A DNA stretch of 64,000 nt from assembly GCF_003315135.1 (NCBI RefSeq), contig NZ_QNRK01000039.1, positions 1 through 64,000 of the forward strand, read 5' to 3'. Under the pieces are notes generated by a model. The model worked only from the letters and a program-made list of their open reading frames with translations. It was not told the DNA's origin and searched no databases. Made by a program: the position numbers and the translations under genes. Of this stretch, positions 1-9,168 are shown piece by piece (the stretch's first letter is position 1; each line of letters starts with the position of its first letter). This DNA is from Roseiarcus fermentans. GTDB lineage: Bacteria; Pseudomonadota; Alphaproteobacteria; Rhizobiales; Beijerinckiaceae.

Positions 1-309
1 CTTCCGTCCGGCGCATCTCAGACCCCCCAAAGGGACCGACGCTACCGGACAGATCGTGCGCTACCTAAACCGGACATATCATGTGCTACCGACAGGCGCG
101 GCCTGCTTCGTTGCGGGACGAGACAATCGTTTCTACAATTGGAAGCGCGGGAGGAAGCGGTCTTCCGACCGGGGTCGCCCAAGGGGCAAGCCATTGCATA
201 TCCAAACGGGGAGTTCGCGCTTTGACGCGCGTCAACGCGACGGCGCGCGCATTTCGCCCCTCGCCGCTTCGTCAACGCATCGTTGCGCCGACGGTCGAAG
301 CCGTTTCGC
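1..309. other. Upstream region of the first kinase gene
   Basis: No convincing gene lies here. Three copies of GCTACC occur at 41, 60 and 85 near CCGGACA-like strings, which could be a chance cluster or a protein-binding region. No clear -35/-10 pair was found. Confidence 0.35.
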
Positions 310-3300
310 ATGACGGACAGCCTGCGCCAGTTCGTCGCGGAGGCTCCGAATGCGACGGCGATGTTCGACCGTGAGATGCAGTATCTGGCGGCGAGCCCGA
401 GGTGGCTCGCCTGGTTCGGCCACCCGGCCTGCCCGATGGGCCGCAGCCATTACCACGACTTTCCCGGCAACCCCGAGGGTCTCGCGGCCGCGCACCAGCG
501 CGGCCTCGCCGGCGCGACCGAGAGCGCCGACGACCTTCGCCCTCCCGGCGCCGACGGCCGCTCGCGGCCGGTCAGATGGCTCGTCCGCCCGTGGCGGGAC
601 GGAGAGGGGGCGATCGCCGGAATCGTCGTCGCCGGCGAGGACGTCGCCGACCGCGTCGTTTCGCAGGCGATGGCCGAGGATCTGGCGCGAGACGTGCGGT
701 GGGCGGAGCGCTGCCTCGAGCAGGCGCTCGACGCGATTCCCGAAGGATTCGCGATCTATGACGCCGACGAGCGCCTGCTCGTTTTCAACAAGGCCATGCG
801 GACGCTCTACCGGTTCGGCGACGGCGACATCCTCGCGGGCATGCGGTTCGAGGACCTCGTCCGCGCCGTGGCTGACCGGGGAATCTGCGACGAGGCGGCG
901 CGCGACCGGGAAGCGTACGTCCGCGAGCGGCTGGAGCGGCATCGCAACCCGTGCGGCGCCGTCGAGCGCCGGCTCGCCGACGGGCGGTGGCTGCTCAGCG
1001 AGGAGCGCCGCACCCCCGACGGCGGGACCGTCGTGATCCGCACCGACATCACCGACCTCAAGACCCGCGAGCGGGAACTGGCGCGGAGGAACGCGCTCCT
1101 CGAAGCCACCTTCCGGAACATGGGCGAAGGGATCGGGGTGTTCGACCCGGACCGTCGCCTGATGGTCGCCCACGATGTCGTCGTTCGCCTGCTCGACGTG
1201 CCGCCCGAGCTGGTTCAGCCCGGCGTCCTGCTGGAGGACGTTACGCGATATCGCGCCGAGCGCGGCGATTTCGGCGATGTCGACGTCGAGTCGCTCGTGA
1301 ACGGCCGGATCGAGGCGTTTCGCCAGCAAAAGCCCTGGCGGGTGACGACGCGGGGCCCCAAAGGACGCGTGATCGACACGCGGTTCGAGCCGATGCCCGG
1401 CGGCGGCGGCGTCTTGGTGTTCAGCGACGTCACCGAACGCGCCGACGCCGAAGCCGAGCTCGCCCGGCGCAATGCGCTGCTCGAGGCCACCTTCCAGACC
1501 ATGGGCGAAGGGATCGCGGTCTTCGGTCCCGATCTCAGGCTCTCGGCCTTCAACCGGAACGCGGCGCTGCTGGTCGGCCTGCCGCCGGAGCTGGTCCGGC
1601 CGGGGGCGTCTTTCGCCGACATTGCGCAATCCTGCTGGGAACGCGGCGTTTTCCGCGACAGCGACGGCGACGCGGAGTCGTTCGTTCGCGAATCGACCGA
1701 GCAATTCCGGGCGCAAATCCGGTGGAGCCGAATCCTGTTCATGAACGGGCGCCTGACGGAAGTCCGGTTCCGCCCGATGCCGGACGGCGGCGGGGTCTAC
1801 GTCTACAGCGACATCAGCGAGCGCGCGGCGTCGGAGGCGCGGATTCGGGAGGAAGAGGCGAAATTCCGCAGCCTGGTCGAACAGGACGTCGCGGGCGCGG
1901 TGATCGTCCGGGCCGACGGAACGATCGGCTATTGCAATCGCTGCTTCGCCGCCATGCTCGGGTTCGCGTCGTCGGAGGTCGTCGGCCGGCCGCTGCTCGA
2001 TTTCGTGCCCGAGGCCGAACAGCCGGTCGTCGTGCGCCGCCTGAGTTCGCAACTGTTCGGCGCCGGCGCGACGGTCCAGATCGCCTCGACCGTTCGCGCG
2101 CGCGACGGAAGCATCGTCGATGTGCTGGTCAACGCCTCGAAATCGATGTTCCAGGGCGAGCCGGCGTCGATCGCCGTGGTTCTCGACGTCACTGCGCGCA
2201 ATCGGGCCGAGCGCGACCTGTTGTCCGCCGCCGCGCTCCTCGCCGCGGTGCACGAGGCCTCGCCCGAGGGAATCCTGGCGGTCGATTTCCGATCGCGCAT
2301 CCTGTTCGCCAACCGGCGCTACGCCGAGATTTTCGCCATCCCCGCCGATTTGCTCGCGCGTGGAGACGACCAAGCCGTTCGCGCCTACGCCGTCGCGCAA
2401 TTGAGCGACGCGGAGGCGTTCTGGCGCGGCGCGCAGCACTACGACGACCATCCCGACGCGTCCGGGCGCGACGAAGTCGAATTCAGGGACGGCCGCGTGG
2501 TCGAGCGGACGACGGCGCCGTTCTACGGGTCCAATGGCGAGCGCCTGGGGCGGATCTGGTTCTTCCACGACATCACCCGGCGCCGCTCGATCGAGGACTC
2601 GCTGCGCGCCAGCGAGGAACGCTTCCGCATGCTGGTCGAGGAAGCGCCCGACGGGATTCTCCTTTACGACGCCGGCCAGAATCGTTTCATCGCCACGAAC
2701 GCCGCCGCCGAGCGGCTGTTCGGCGTCCCCCGGGACGCGCTGCTCGAACGGGGGCCGCTGCCGTTCCTCACGCCGCAGCAGCCGGACGGACTGCCGATCG
2801 AAGCCTCCTTTGCGCGAAACAACCGGTGGGCCCTCTCCGGCAGGGAGGTCACGCACGAGCGGTGGATCCGCCAGCCTTCGGGCGAACAGCGAATCACCCA
2901 CGTGACCCTGGTTCGCCTGCCGGGCAGCGCCCTCATTCGGGCGAGCATGGTCGACATCACCGAGCAGCGGGCGGCGGAGGCGAAACTGGCGGAGGTCCAG
3001 CGCGACCTGGTGAGCCGCCAGGAAGCCGTCCGGCAGCGGATCGCGCGGGAATTGCACGACAGCCTCGGTCAGTACCTGGCGGCGATCGCCATCAAGCTGG
3101 AACTGCTCGGCCGGACGACGCCGAACGTCGCCGCGATCGAGTCCGGCCTCGCCGACCTGAAGGAGCTGACGGCGACGGTCGGAGAGGAAGTCAGCCGCCT
3201 GGCATGGGAATTGCGCCCGATCGCGCTCGACGACATCGGCCTCGAACCGGCCATCCGCAACCTGGTCGACACCTGGGCCGGCCGGTCCGGGCTCGCGTTC

Positions 3301-3645
3301 GACTGTCACCTCGCCCTGAACGCGTCCCGGTTGCCGCCCCTCGTCGAGACCACCCTCTACCGGGTGTTGCAGGAAGCCATCACCAACGTCGTCAAGCACG
3401 CGAGGGCGAAGACGGTCGGCGTGATCGTCAAGGCGTCGCCCCGCGATGTGCTGATGATCATCGAAGACGACGGCGTGGGCCTCGATCTGGCGCAGAACGA
3501 CCCGGCGTCGACGACCCGCCTGGGCCTCCTCGGCATTCGCGAGCGACTCGCCGCCATCAGGGGAAGCTTGCAGATCGAGTCGAAGCCGGGCGCCGGGACG
3601 ACCCTGATCGTGCGCGCACGGTTCGACGCCGCAGCCGCCGCCTGA
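310..3645 (+). CDS. Multi-PAS sensor histidine kinase (HisKA_3/NarL type)
   Basis: This is a 1111-residue sensor kinase that should autophosphorylate on histidine and pass the phosphate to a NarL/FixJ-type response regulator. Seven PAS-like modules can be followed, several with the repeated opening LEATF..MGEGI, which points to internal duplication. The H-box (IARELHDSLGQ, His about 916) is the HisKA_3 form. It is followed by a HATPase_c domain with N-box EAITNVVKHA, a DDGVGL motif and GLLGIRERL. No transmembrane segment is evident, so the protein is probably cytosolic and senses small ligands or redox state through its PAS domains. The ATG at 310 is preferred to an in-frame TTG at 283. No response regulator gene lies beside it, so it is an orphan here. 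Confidence 0.9.
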   Translation: MTDSLRQFVAEAPNATAMFDREMQYLAASPRWLAWFGHPACPMGRSHYHDFPGNPEGLAAAHQRGLAGATESADDLRPPGADGRSRPVRWLVRPWRDGEGAIAGIVVAGEDVADRVVSQAMAEDLARDVRWAERCLEQALDAIPEGFAIYDADERLLVFNKAMRTLYRFGDGDILAGMRFEDLVRAVADRGICDEAARDREAYVRERLERHRNPCGAVERRLADGRWLLSEERRTPDGGTVVIRTDITDLKTRERELARRNALLEATFRNMGEGIGVFDPDRRLMVAHDVVVRLLDVPPELVQPGVLLEDVTRYRAERGDFGDVDVESLVNGRIEAFRQQKPWRVTTRGPKGRVIDTRFEPMPGGGGVLVFSDVTERADAEAELARRNALLEATFQTMGEGIAVFGPDLRLSAFNRNAALLVGLPPELVRPGASFADIAQSCWERGVFRDSDGDAESFVRESTEQFRAQIRWSRILFMNGRLTEVRFRPMPDGGGVYVYSDISERAASEARIREEEAKFRSLVEQDVAGAVIVRADGTIGYCNRCFAAMLGFASSEVVGRPLLDFVPEAEQPVVVRRLSSQLFGAGATVQIASTVRARDGSIVDVLVNASKSMFQGEPASIAVVLDVTARNRAERDLLSAAALLAAVHEASPEGILAVDFRSRILFANRRYAEIFAIPADLLARGDDQAVRAYAVAQLSDAEAFWRGAQHYDDHPDASGRDEVEFRDGRVVERTTAPFYGSNGERLGRIWFFHDITRRRSIEDSLRASEERFRMLVEEAPDGILLYDAGQNRFIATNAAAERLFGVPRDALLERGPLPFLTPQQPDGLPIEASFARNNRWALSGREVTHERWIRQPSGEQRITHVTLVRLPGSALIRASMVDITEQRAAEAKLAEVQRDLVSRQEAVRQRIARELHDSLGQYLAAIAIKLELLGRTTPNVAAIESGLADLKELTATVGEEVSRLAWELRPIALDDIGLEPAIRNLVDTWAGRSGLAFDCHLALNASRLPPLVETTLYRVLQEAITNVVKHARAKTVGVIVKASPRDVLMIIEDDGVGLDLAQNDPASTTRLGLLGIRERLAAIRGSLQIESKPGAGTTLIVRARFDAAAAA

Positions 3646-3702
3646 CCGCGCAGGCGCGCCCCGGCCCGGGCGGATTGAGAGACTGTCGCCGCTGCGGGCC
3701 CG

Positions 3703-4500
3703 TCATCCCCTTCGGGCTTCAATCCCCCGACAGATTGGATGGGCGGTCGGCGTCGCGCCGAAGGTGCGGCGAAATAGAGCGATGAACCCGCTGACGCTGC
3801 TGTAGCCCAGGTCGAGCGCAATGGACGTGACGGAATGACCCTCCGCCAGCATCTCCAGCGCGCGCAGCAGCCGAGCGCGCTGCCTCCAGTCCATAAAACT
3901 GAGGCCCGTTTCCTGCGGGAAGCGGCGGCTGAGCGTACGCGGCGTGCTGCACGCCCACGCAGCCCATTCCTCGATGGTGCGACCGTCCTCGGGATGTTCC
4001 AGAAGCGCCCGCGCGATCCGCTGAAGGCGCGGATCGCGCGGCATCGGCAAGCCGAGGGCCTCGGCTGGGAGCCGGCCGATTTCATCGACGATCAGGTCGG
4101 CGATGCGTTGGCGAGCCACATCCCATCGGTCGTCCTCCCAGGCGGCGGCGCGCAAGATTGCTTCGCGCAGCAGCGGGGGCGCGAACACCGTGCGAGGTCG
4201 TTCCGGCAGGTCCCGGCACGCCGCCGGGGCGACATAGACGCTCCAACCGGCGCCGGGACCGAAACTCTGGCCGCCATGGAGCTGGTGCGGCGGCAGCCAG
4301 ATCGCATGGCCCGATGGCACGACCCAGGCTTCGATATCCGTCAGGACGGTCACCACGCCACGGATGCAGCCGATCATCTGCCCGCGCGGATGACGATGGG
4401 CGGGCGTCGCGAACTCGGACTTGAGCGCGACGGAAAAGGCCGCGACGGTTGGCCCGTCCAGGTCATGGCCGATCAGGTCGGGCGGCTGACGATGAGGCAT
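3703..4500 (-). CDS. AraC family transcriptional regulator
   Basis: This 265-residue regulator has an N-terminal cupin-like sensing domain (HRHPRGQ near the start, then WLPPHQLHGG) and a C-terminal double helix-turn-helix (IALDLGYSSVSGFIALFRRTFG). This is the architecture of the AraC subfamily with a cupin sensor, which usually binds a small ligand and controls a neighbouring gene. It is divergent from the PPOX flavoprotein gene, 92 bases away, which makes that gene the most likely target. This target is an inference from position. The gene converges with the upstream multi-PAS kinase. Confidence 0.88.
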   Translation of the reverse strand: MPHRQPPDLIGHDLDGPTVAAFSVALKSEFATPAHRHPRGQMIGCIRGVVTVLTDIEAWVVPSGHAIWLPPHQLHGGQSFGPGAGWSVYVAPAACRDLPERPRTVFAPPLLREAILRAAAWEDDRWDVARQRIADLIVDEIGRLPAEALGLPMPRDPRLQRIARALLEHPEDGRTIEEWAAWACSTPRTLSRRFPQETGLSFMDWRQRARLLRALEMLAEGHSVTSIALDLGYSSVSGFIALFRRTFGATPTAHPICRGIEARRG

Positions 4501-4592
4501 GGCGTGTAACTGCTATTCAATGGCGGCAGTAGCTTAGCGCGGCCAAGGCGATCGCGCTAACCGCAGCGCCTGGTTCATCCGAGGCCCTTCCC

Positions 4593-5216
4593 ATGTCCAA
4601 CATCGCGTCCTCCGTAACCGGCGCAGATCTCGATCGACTCTATGCGCCCCCTTCCGAGGCGATCCAGCGCGCCGTGCTGCCGCATCTCGTCCCCTTTCAC
4701 GAGGCCTATATCGCCGCGGCGACCTTCCTGTGCCTCGCGAGCGGGAGCGCGCAAGGCCTTGACGCCTCGCCGCGCGGCGGCCCGGCAGGCTTCGTCAAAG
4801 TGGTCGACCCGCATCACGTCGCCTTCGCCGACTGGCCGGGAAATAACCGCATCGAGACGCTGCGCAATCTGCTTGCCGATGACCGGCTTGCGATGTTGTT
4901 TCTCTTCCCTGGGCTCGATGTTTTCCTCCGCATCAATGGCCGGGGCCGCGTCTTGACCGCCCCCGACCTGCTGGCCACGCTCAAGGAGGGCCAGAAGACG
5001 CCCAAGACAGCGATCCTGGTCGCGATCGAGCAGGTGCTGTTTCACTGCGGCAAGGCTATCAACCGGGCGCGGCTGTGGGACGAGACCTCGCGTATAGACC
5101 GGTCGCGCGTTCCATCCATCGGTCAGATGAAGACTGCACTGACGGGCGGGTCGCCGGCCGAGGCTGAGGTGGTGGACGCCCAGTACTGCGAGTCCGTCAG
5201 GAAAGATCTCTATTAG
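4593..5216 (+). CDS. Pyridoxamine 5'-phosphate oxidase-like FMN flavoprotein
   Basis: This 207-residue protein resembles the MSMEG_1061-type family of FMN-dependent PPOX-fold proteins. Typical features are HEAYIAAATFLCLASGS, the GGPAGFVKVVD strand, FADWPGNNRIETLRNLL (FMN phosphate-binding region) and a C-terminal segment around FHCGKAINRARLW. Members bind FMN or F420-like cofactors and reduce small molecules; the substrate is unknown. It is transcribed away from the AraC gene and ends 51 bases before the stop of the convergent Yip1-like gene. Confidence 0.82.
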   Translation: MSNIASSVTGADLDRLYAPPSEAIQRAVLPHLVPFHEAYIAAATFLCLASGSAQGLDASPRGGPAGFVKVVDPHHVAFADWPGNNRIETLRNLLADDRLAMLFLFPGLDVFLRINGRGRVLTAPDLLATLKEGQKTPKTAILVAIEQVLFHCGKAINRARLWDETSRIDRSRVPSIGQMKTALTGGSPAEAEVVDAQYCESVRKDLY

Positions 5217-5267
5217 CCGGTTGCTTCCCTGCCGATCGGCTCGCGGAGGCAATGCCGCCGGAAAAGG

Positions 5268-5831
5268 TCAGACGATCGGCCCGACGAACGCCGAGAGGAC
5301 GATCGACAGAATGACGGCCGAGACGACCGTGGCCAGCGCATACCCGAAGGTCCTGTCCGGCGGCGCCTTCATCAGGATCGGCAGCCCGAGCCAGAACACA
5401 TAGACGGCGTAGAGGAGGGCGAGGAGCCGCAGGAAGCCGAGGCCGGGAACGAGGACGAACACGCCCGCCACCCACGCCGGCGTCATCGAATAAACAACGA
5501 GTTTCAATGCGTTCTGCGGGTTCTTTTGCGTAGAGAAATTCGGCGCGAGGCCGTCGACGACGACCGCCATGATGTAGAGCGCGACGAAGGTCGCGAGGTA
5601 GTGGACGATTCCGCCGAACAGGCTCGCGAAGAAGCCGTGGTGGACGTGGTGGAGCCGCGGCCCCCAGCCGAACGCGCCGTGGCGCAGGAAGGCGCAGACC
5701 GGCGGGATCGCGGCGAGAAAGGCGGCGTAATTGGAAAACAGAAACCCCACGTCGCCCGGTTCCGGCTCGATTCGCCGCCACTCCGCGGCCGGCGATAGAA
5801 TCATGGCCCTGGCGCGCTCGAAGACATCCAT
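5268..5831 (-). CDS. Yip1 domain membrane protein
   Basis: This 187-residue inner-membrane protein starts with a short soluble stretch (MDVFERARAMILSPAAEWR) typical of bacterial Yip1-family proteins, in which a conserved tryptophan and glutamate precede the helices. About five hydrophobic segments follow, with an Asn-Ala-Leu-Lys motif between helices. The cellular role of bacterial Yip1 proteins is not established. It is convergent with the PPOX gene and divergent from msrQ, 177 bases away. Confidence 0.78.
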   Translation of the reverse strand: MDVFERARAMILSPAAEWRRIEPEPGDVGFLFSNYAAFLAAIPPVCAFLRHGAFGWGPRLHHVHHGFFASLFGGIVHYLATFVALYIMAVVVDGLAPNFSTQKNPQNALKLVVYSMTPAWVAGVFVLVPGLGFLRLLALLYAVYVFWLGLPILMKAPPDRTFGYALATVVSAVILSIVLSAFVGPIV

Positions 5832-6008
5832 GACGGCCCCCTTGCCGCGGCCGCAAAATGGTCCCTACGCCCCGCCGGCCGCCCGCGCGGGATTATAAGG
5901 CGCGTCGCCGCCCGGCGCCACGGGCGCCGCGGCGAAACAAACGCGCGCCCGCGTTCGTAAGGCTTCGGTGACGCTTGACCCGGCGCAATCCAACGATAGG
6001 CTTTTTCC

Positions 6009-6881
6009 ATGATCCGCCTGAACGCGCCCTGGACCGAACGCAACGGCCGCTTCGCGCCGCTGAAGGCGGTCGTCTTCGCCGGACTGTTCGTTCCGGCGGC
6101 GTGGATCGTCTGGCTGGCGGCGACCGGGGCGCTCGATCCGAAGGTCGTGACGGAGATGATCCATCGCACCGGGACGTGGGCGATCCGCTTTCTCCTGTTG
6201 TCGCTCCTTGTCACGCCGCTGATGCGCGCGGCGCGCTACCCCAAGTTCGTCGCCGTCCGGCGCATGGTCGGGGTGGCGGCCTTCGCCTACGCCTCGGCCC
6301 ATCTCGCGCTGTTCGTGGTCGACAAGCACTACAACCTCGCGGTCGTGGCGAGCGAGATCGCGCTGCGCTTCTATCTGACGATCGGCTTCGTCGCATGGCT
6401 GGGCCTCGCGGCGCTCGCCGCCACCTCGACCGACGCCATGATCAAGCGGCTGGGGACGAAATGGCGGACGCTCCACGCGCTCGTCTACGCCATCGGCGTC
6501 CTCGCGCTGCTGCACTTCATGATCCAGGCCAAGGCCGACGTGACCGAGCCGGTGATCATGATCGGGCTGTTCCTCGTCCTGATGTTGTTCCGCGCCGTGC
6601 TGAAGCGGGGAGCGCCGGCCTGGGCCGCGGCGCTCGCCGCCGCCGCGCTCGCGCCGCCGCTGACGGCGCTGATCGAGGCCGGCTGGTACGCGCTCGTCCG
6701 CCACATCCCGTTTCGGGAAGTCCTGGACGCCAATGTCGATCCGGACATGGCGTTCCGACCGTCGGCCTACGTCCTGGCGGGCGGCGCGGCGCTGCTGGCC
6801 GTTGCGGTCCTGCGCAGAAGTCCGGCGCCCAGGCGCGTCCCGGCGGCGGTCGCTCGTTCGGCGCCGTCGGGGGTCCGGTGA
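6009..6881 (+). CDS. msrQ: MsrQ-like haem-binding membrane protein (ferric reductase-like)
   Basis: MsrQ is the integral-membrane haem b partner that passes electrons to the periplasmic methionine sulfoxide reductase MsrP. The 290-residue protein has the ferric reductase-like helical bundle, with histidines in the expected helices (ASAHLALFV and the KWRTLHALVYAIGVLALLH region), the VRRMVGV cytosolic loop and a PFREVLDANVDPDMAFRPSAYVL tail region. It is longer than Escherichia coli MsrQ (about 210), as is common in alphaproteobacteria. No msrP gene is adjacent, so the partner must be elsewhere or the protein serves another reductase. Confidence 0.85.
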   Translation: MIRLNAPWTERNGRFAPLKAVVFAGLFVPAAWIVWLAATGALDPKVVTEMIHRTGTWAIRFLLLSLLVTPLMRAARYPKFVAVRRMVGVAAFAYASAHLALFVVDKHYNLAVVASEIALRFYLTIGFVAWLGLAALAATSTDAMIKRLGTKWRTLHALVYAIGVLALLHFMIQAKADVTEPVIMIGLFLVLMLFRAVLKRGAPAWAAALAAAALAPPLTALIEAGWYALVRHIPFREVLDANVDPDMAFRPSAYVLAGGAALLAVAVLRRSPAPRRVPAAVARSAPSGVR

Positions 6882-7021
6882 CGGCGCGCTTGCGCCGACG
6901 CCGTCAGGACCTCGGCGGAGGCGGCGAGCCGTCCACTCGATCGCCGCGACGGGGGCGCATCGGACCCCCCCCCCTTGTGGAAGCGCGCCCCGGTCCGCGG
7001 CGCCGATGCGCCGGTCGGCGG

Positions 7022-8617
7022 TCAGAACGTGATGGTGGTGCGCAGACCGATCACCAGTTCGTTCTTGATTGTCTGGTTCGGCGCATCCGGGTTGGCGAGG
7101 CCGGCCCCGGGGTTGACGATGTACTGGACGTCGGGCTGGACCTGCCACGCCGGCAGGATCTGCGCCTGGTAGGTGGCCTCGAGAAACGTCTCCGCCCCGC
7201 GCACGGGGGTGTAGACCGTCGGCTGGAAGACCTGCATCTGCCGGTCGTAATTCGATGCGCCGGCGCTCACCCGCGCCACGCCGAAGCCGAGGCCGAACAC
7301 GTCGTTGTCGCGCCCCGGCAGCGGATCGTGCAGGGTGAGGCCGCCGTTGATGGCGAAGCCGATCGGATTGCGGTCCTGAAGCGTTGTCATCTCCGCCCGC
7401 AGGAAGGCGCTGACGGAGCGGTTCGGGTCGCCCGCGCGCCAGATCATCTGATCCGCGGCGGCGTAGATCGAATAGTTGCCCTGCTTCTTCGCGGGAACCC
7501 CGTCGCTCGCGGGGTCGGCGAGCGGGACGCCCATATTGTCGGACTGTTGACTGTTGAAGTCCTCGCTGTCCCACCAGGCCCCGATCTTGTACGTGCCGGG
7601 AAGCGGGCCGTCGGCCGGCGTCTTTCCCGACGAATCGGCTGCGGGAACCGTATATTGCAACTCGGCGATCGCGAGCACGCCGGTGTTGAGCGGAAAACTC
7701 ACGCCGTTGGGATTGCTCAGCGGCGTGTTGGGGGAATTCAGCGGAATCGGGCTGCCGTTGAAGACGCCGGCCATGATGGTGACGGCGTCGGTCGGGCGCC
7801 CGCGAGCGCGGACGCCGAGGCCGGCGAGGGGATAGGCGGGTCCGCCGCCGGTCAGATTCGCCGACGGCAGCATCGGCCAGCCCATCACCGAGTTCAGGAA
7901 GTAGCCGGCATTCTGGCTCATCATGAATTCGTTGTCGAGGCTCTGCTCGCCGACCTTGACGTCGAATCGGGGGCCGAAATTCTGCTGCCACCAGAGCTCC
8001 CAGAGCCGGATCGAGGCGAAGGCCTCGAGACCGCTGACGGTCTGCAGGTTCATCAGATTGGAGGGGCTGAGGGCGCCGCCCCAGATGTGAAAGCCGCTGA
8101 CGCTGACGATGCCGCCGGGGAGACCGAACAGCGGCTTCGTATCGAGCTGAACTTGGGCGGTGGTGACGCCGTTGACCTCGAAACCCTGGCGGACGCCGCC
8201 GGTCAGGTTGCCGAACGTCTCCGCCTCCTCGGAGAGTTGTACGGAGATTCCGTATTTGCCGAGCGCGGGCCGCAATCCCCCGAGGTCGCCGAGCAGGTCG
8301 GCGTTCTGCCAGTCGCCGCTCAAGACGCCCCACGGACCCGGGCTCGCCGCAGGCGCCGAGGGGGTCGCGGTCGCCTCAGAGGCCTGGGCGCGGAAGCGCC
8401 GGTCGGGCGCCGCCTCAGCGGAAAGGGCGGGGAGGACCGGAAGGGAAGCGGACGCGTCCGCCGCCGGTATCCCGGTGGCCGGAAGCGTCGAGGCGCTGCC
8501 CGGCGTCGCATCCGCCGCCGGGGCGGCCTCCGCGGCGCTGGCGAGGAACGCCGCGGCGAATACCGGGAAAAGCGCCGCCGCTGCTCGCGAAACCGAAGAG
8601 GGGCGAGCGCCAGACAT
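7022..8617 (-). CDS. OprB-family carbohydrate-selective outer-membrane porin
   Basis: The predicted 531-residue precursor begins with a signal peptide ending near AAEA, followed by a low-complexity Ala/Pro/Ser linker of about 80 residues and then the OprB domain. Recognisable features are WGVLSGDWQNADLLGDLGG, the GISVQLSEEAETFGN strand, FDVKVGEQSLDNEFM, and a C-terminal strand ending in the outer-membrane signature phenylalanine (LRTTITF). OprB porins admit sugars across the outer membrane. The ATG at 8617 is chosen because the hydrophobic signal follows directly; the frame is open further upstream but without signal-like sequence. The long Pro/Ala linker may cross the periplasm or peptidoglycan. 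Confidence 0.9.
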   Translation of the reverse strand: MSGARPSSVSRAAAALFPVFAAAFLASAAEAAPAADATPGSASTLPATGIPAADASASLPVLPALSAEAAPDRRFRAQASEATATPSAPAASPGPWGVLSGDWQNADLLGDLGGLRPALGKYGISVQLSEEAETFGNLTGGVRQGFEVNGVTTAQVQLDTKPLFGLPGGIVSVSGFHIWGGALSPSNLMNLQTVSGLEAFASIRLWELWWQQNFGPRFDVKVGEQSLDNEFMMSQNAGYFLNSVMGWPMLPSANLTGGGPAYPLAGLGVRARGRPTDAVTIMAGVFNGSPIPLNSPNTPLSNPNGVSFPLNTGVLAIAELQYTVPAADSSGKTPADGPLPGTYKIGAWWDSEDFNSQQSDNMGVPLADPASDGVPAKKQGNYSIYAAADQMIWRAGDPNRSVSAFLRAEMTTLQDRNPIGFAINGGLTLHDPLPGRDNDVFGLGFGVARVSAGASNYDRQMQVFQPTVYTPVRGAETFLEATYQAQILPAWQVQPDVQYIVNPGAGLANPDAPNQTIKNELVIGLRTTITF

Positions 8618-9168
8618 CTGTCGTCGTAACAAGAACACCTCGAACTCCTGGGTCCGCCGGGCGAGCCGGGGGCGCGCAGGCGAAGTCGATTCGTTTCCGG
8701 GATAGTCCCCCCGCAAAACCGTCAGATGACAGTCCGCGGACGATGGAGAATCGAGACCGCTCCGCTCCGGGTCAAGTCGCCGCGCGCCGCCGAGTTGACC
8801 AGGTCGAGCCGACGCACGCCGCATCTCCGGCCGGCGACTTCGGCGATCATCAGCCCATCCTGCGCTCATCCGTGCCGGGATGCGCCAGGCGATGCCTTGG
8901 CCGAGCCGCTGGACTCCGTCGGGAGGGCGCGGCCATCGAGAGGGTCGAAGCGGACGAGGCTGCCGAGCGCCGCCCGAAATTACGAACTGGCGCGCGCCGA
9001 AGCGGCGCCGTAGGTCTGCGCGGTCAACCCGGCGCGCCGCCGCCACGACCATCATGGAACGCGCCCGACAGGGACGCATCCCACGCCGCAGCGGCGATGA
9101 CCGAAGGCCGACAGCGTCGAACGGGCCGCCCCACGGCGACCCGTTCTGACGTCCATCGGCGACGCATG
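8618..9168. other. 551-base gap upstream of the porin
   Basis: The stretch is GC-rich with several open frames on both strands, none with family resemblance or a good ribosome site. It presumably holds the porin promoter on the minus strand, but no clear motif was found. Confidence 0.3.

Noticed and set aside
41-90. Three GCTACC copies as operator repeats
   Set aside because: Irregular spacing (19 and 25 bases) and only six conserved bases; chance cannot be excluded.
232-3399. Long minus-strand open frame opposite the first kinase
   Set aside because: Same shadow effect; the plus strand has clear PAS, HisKA and HATPase motifs.
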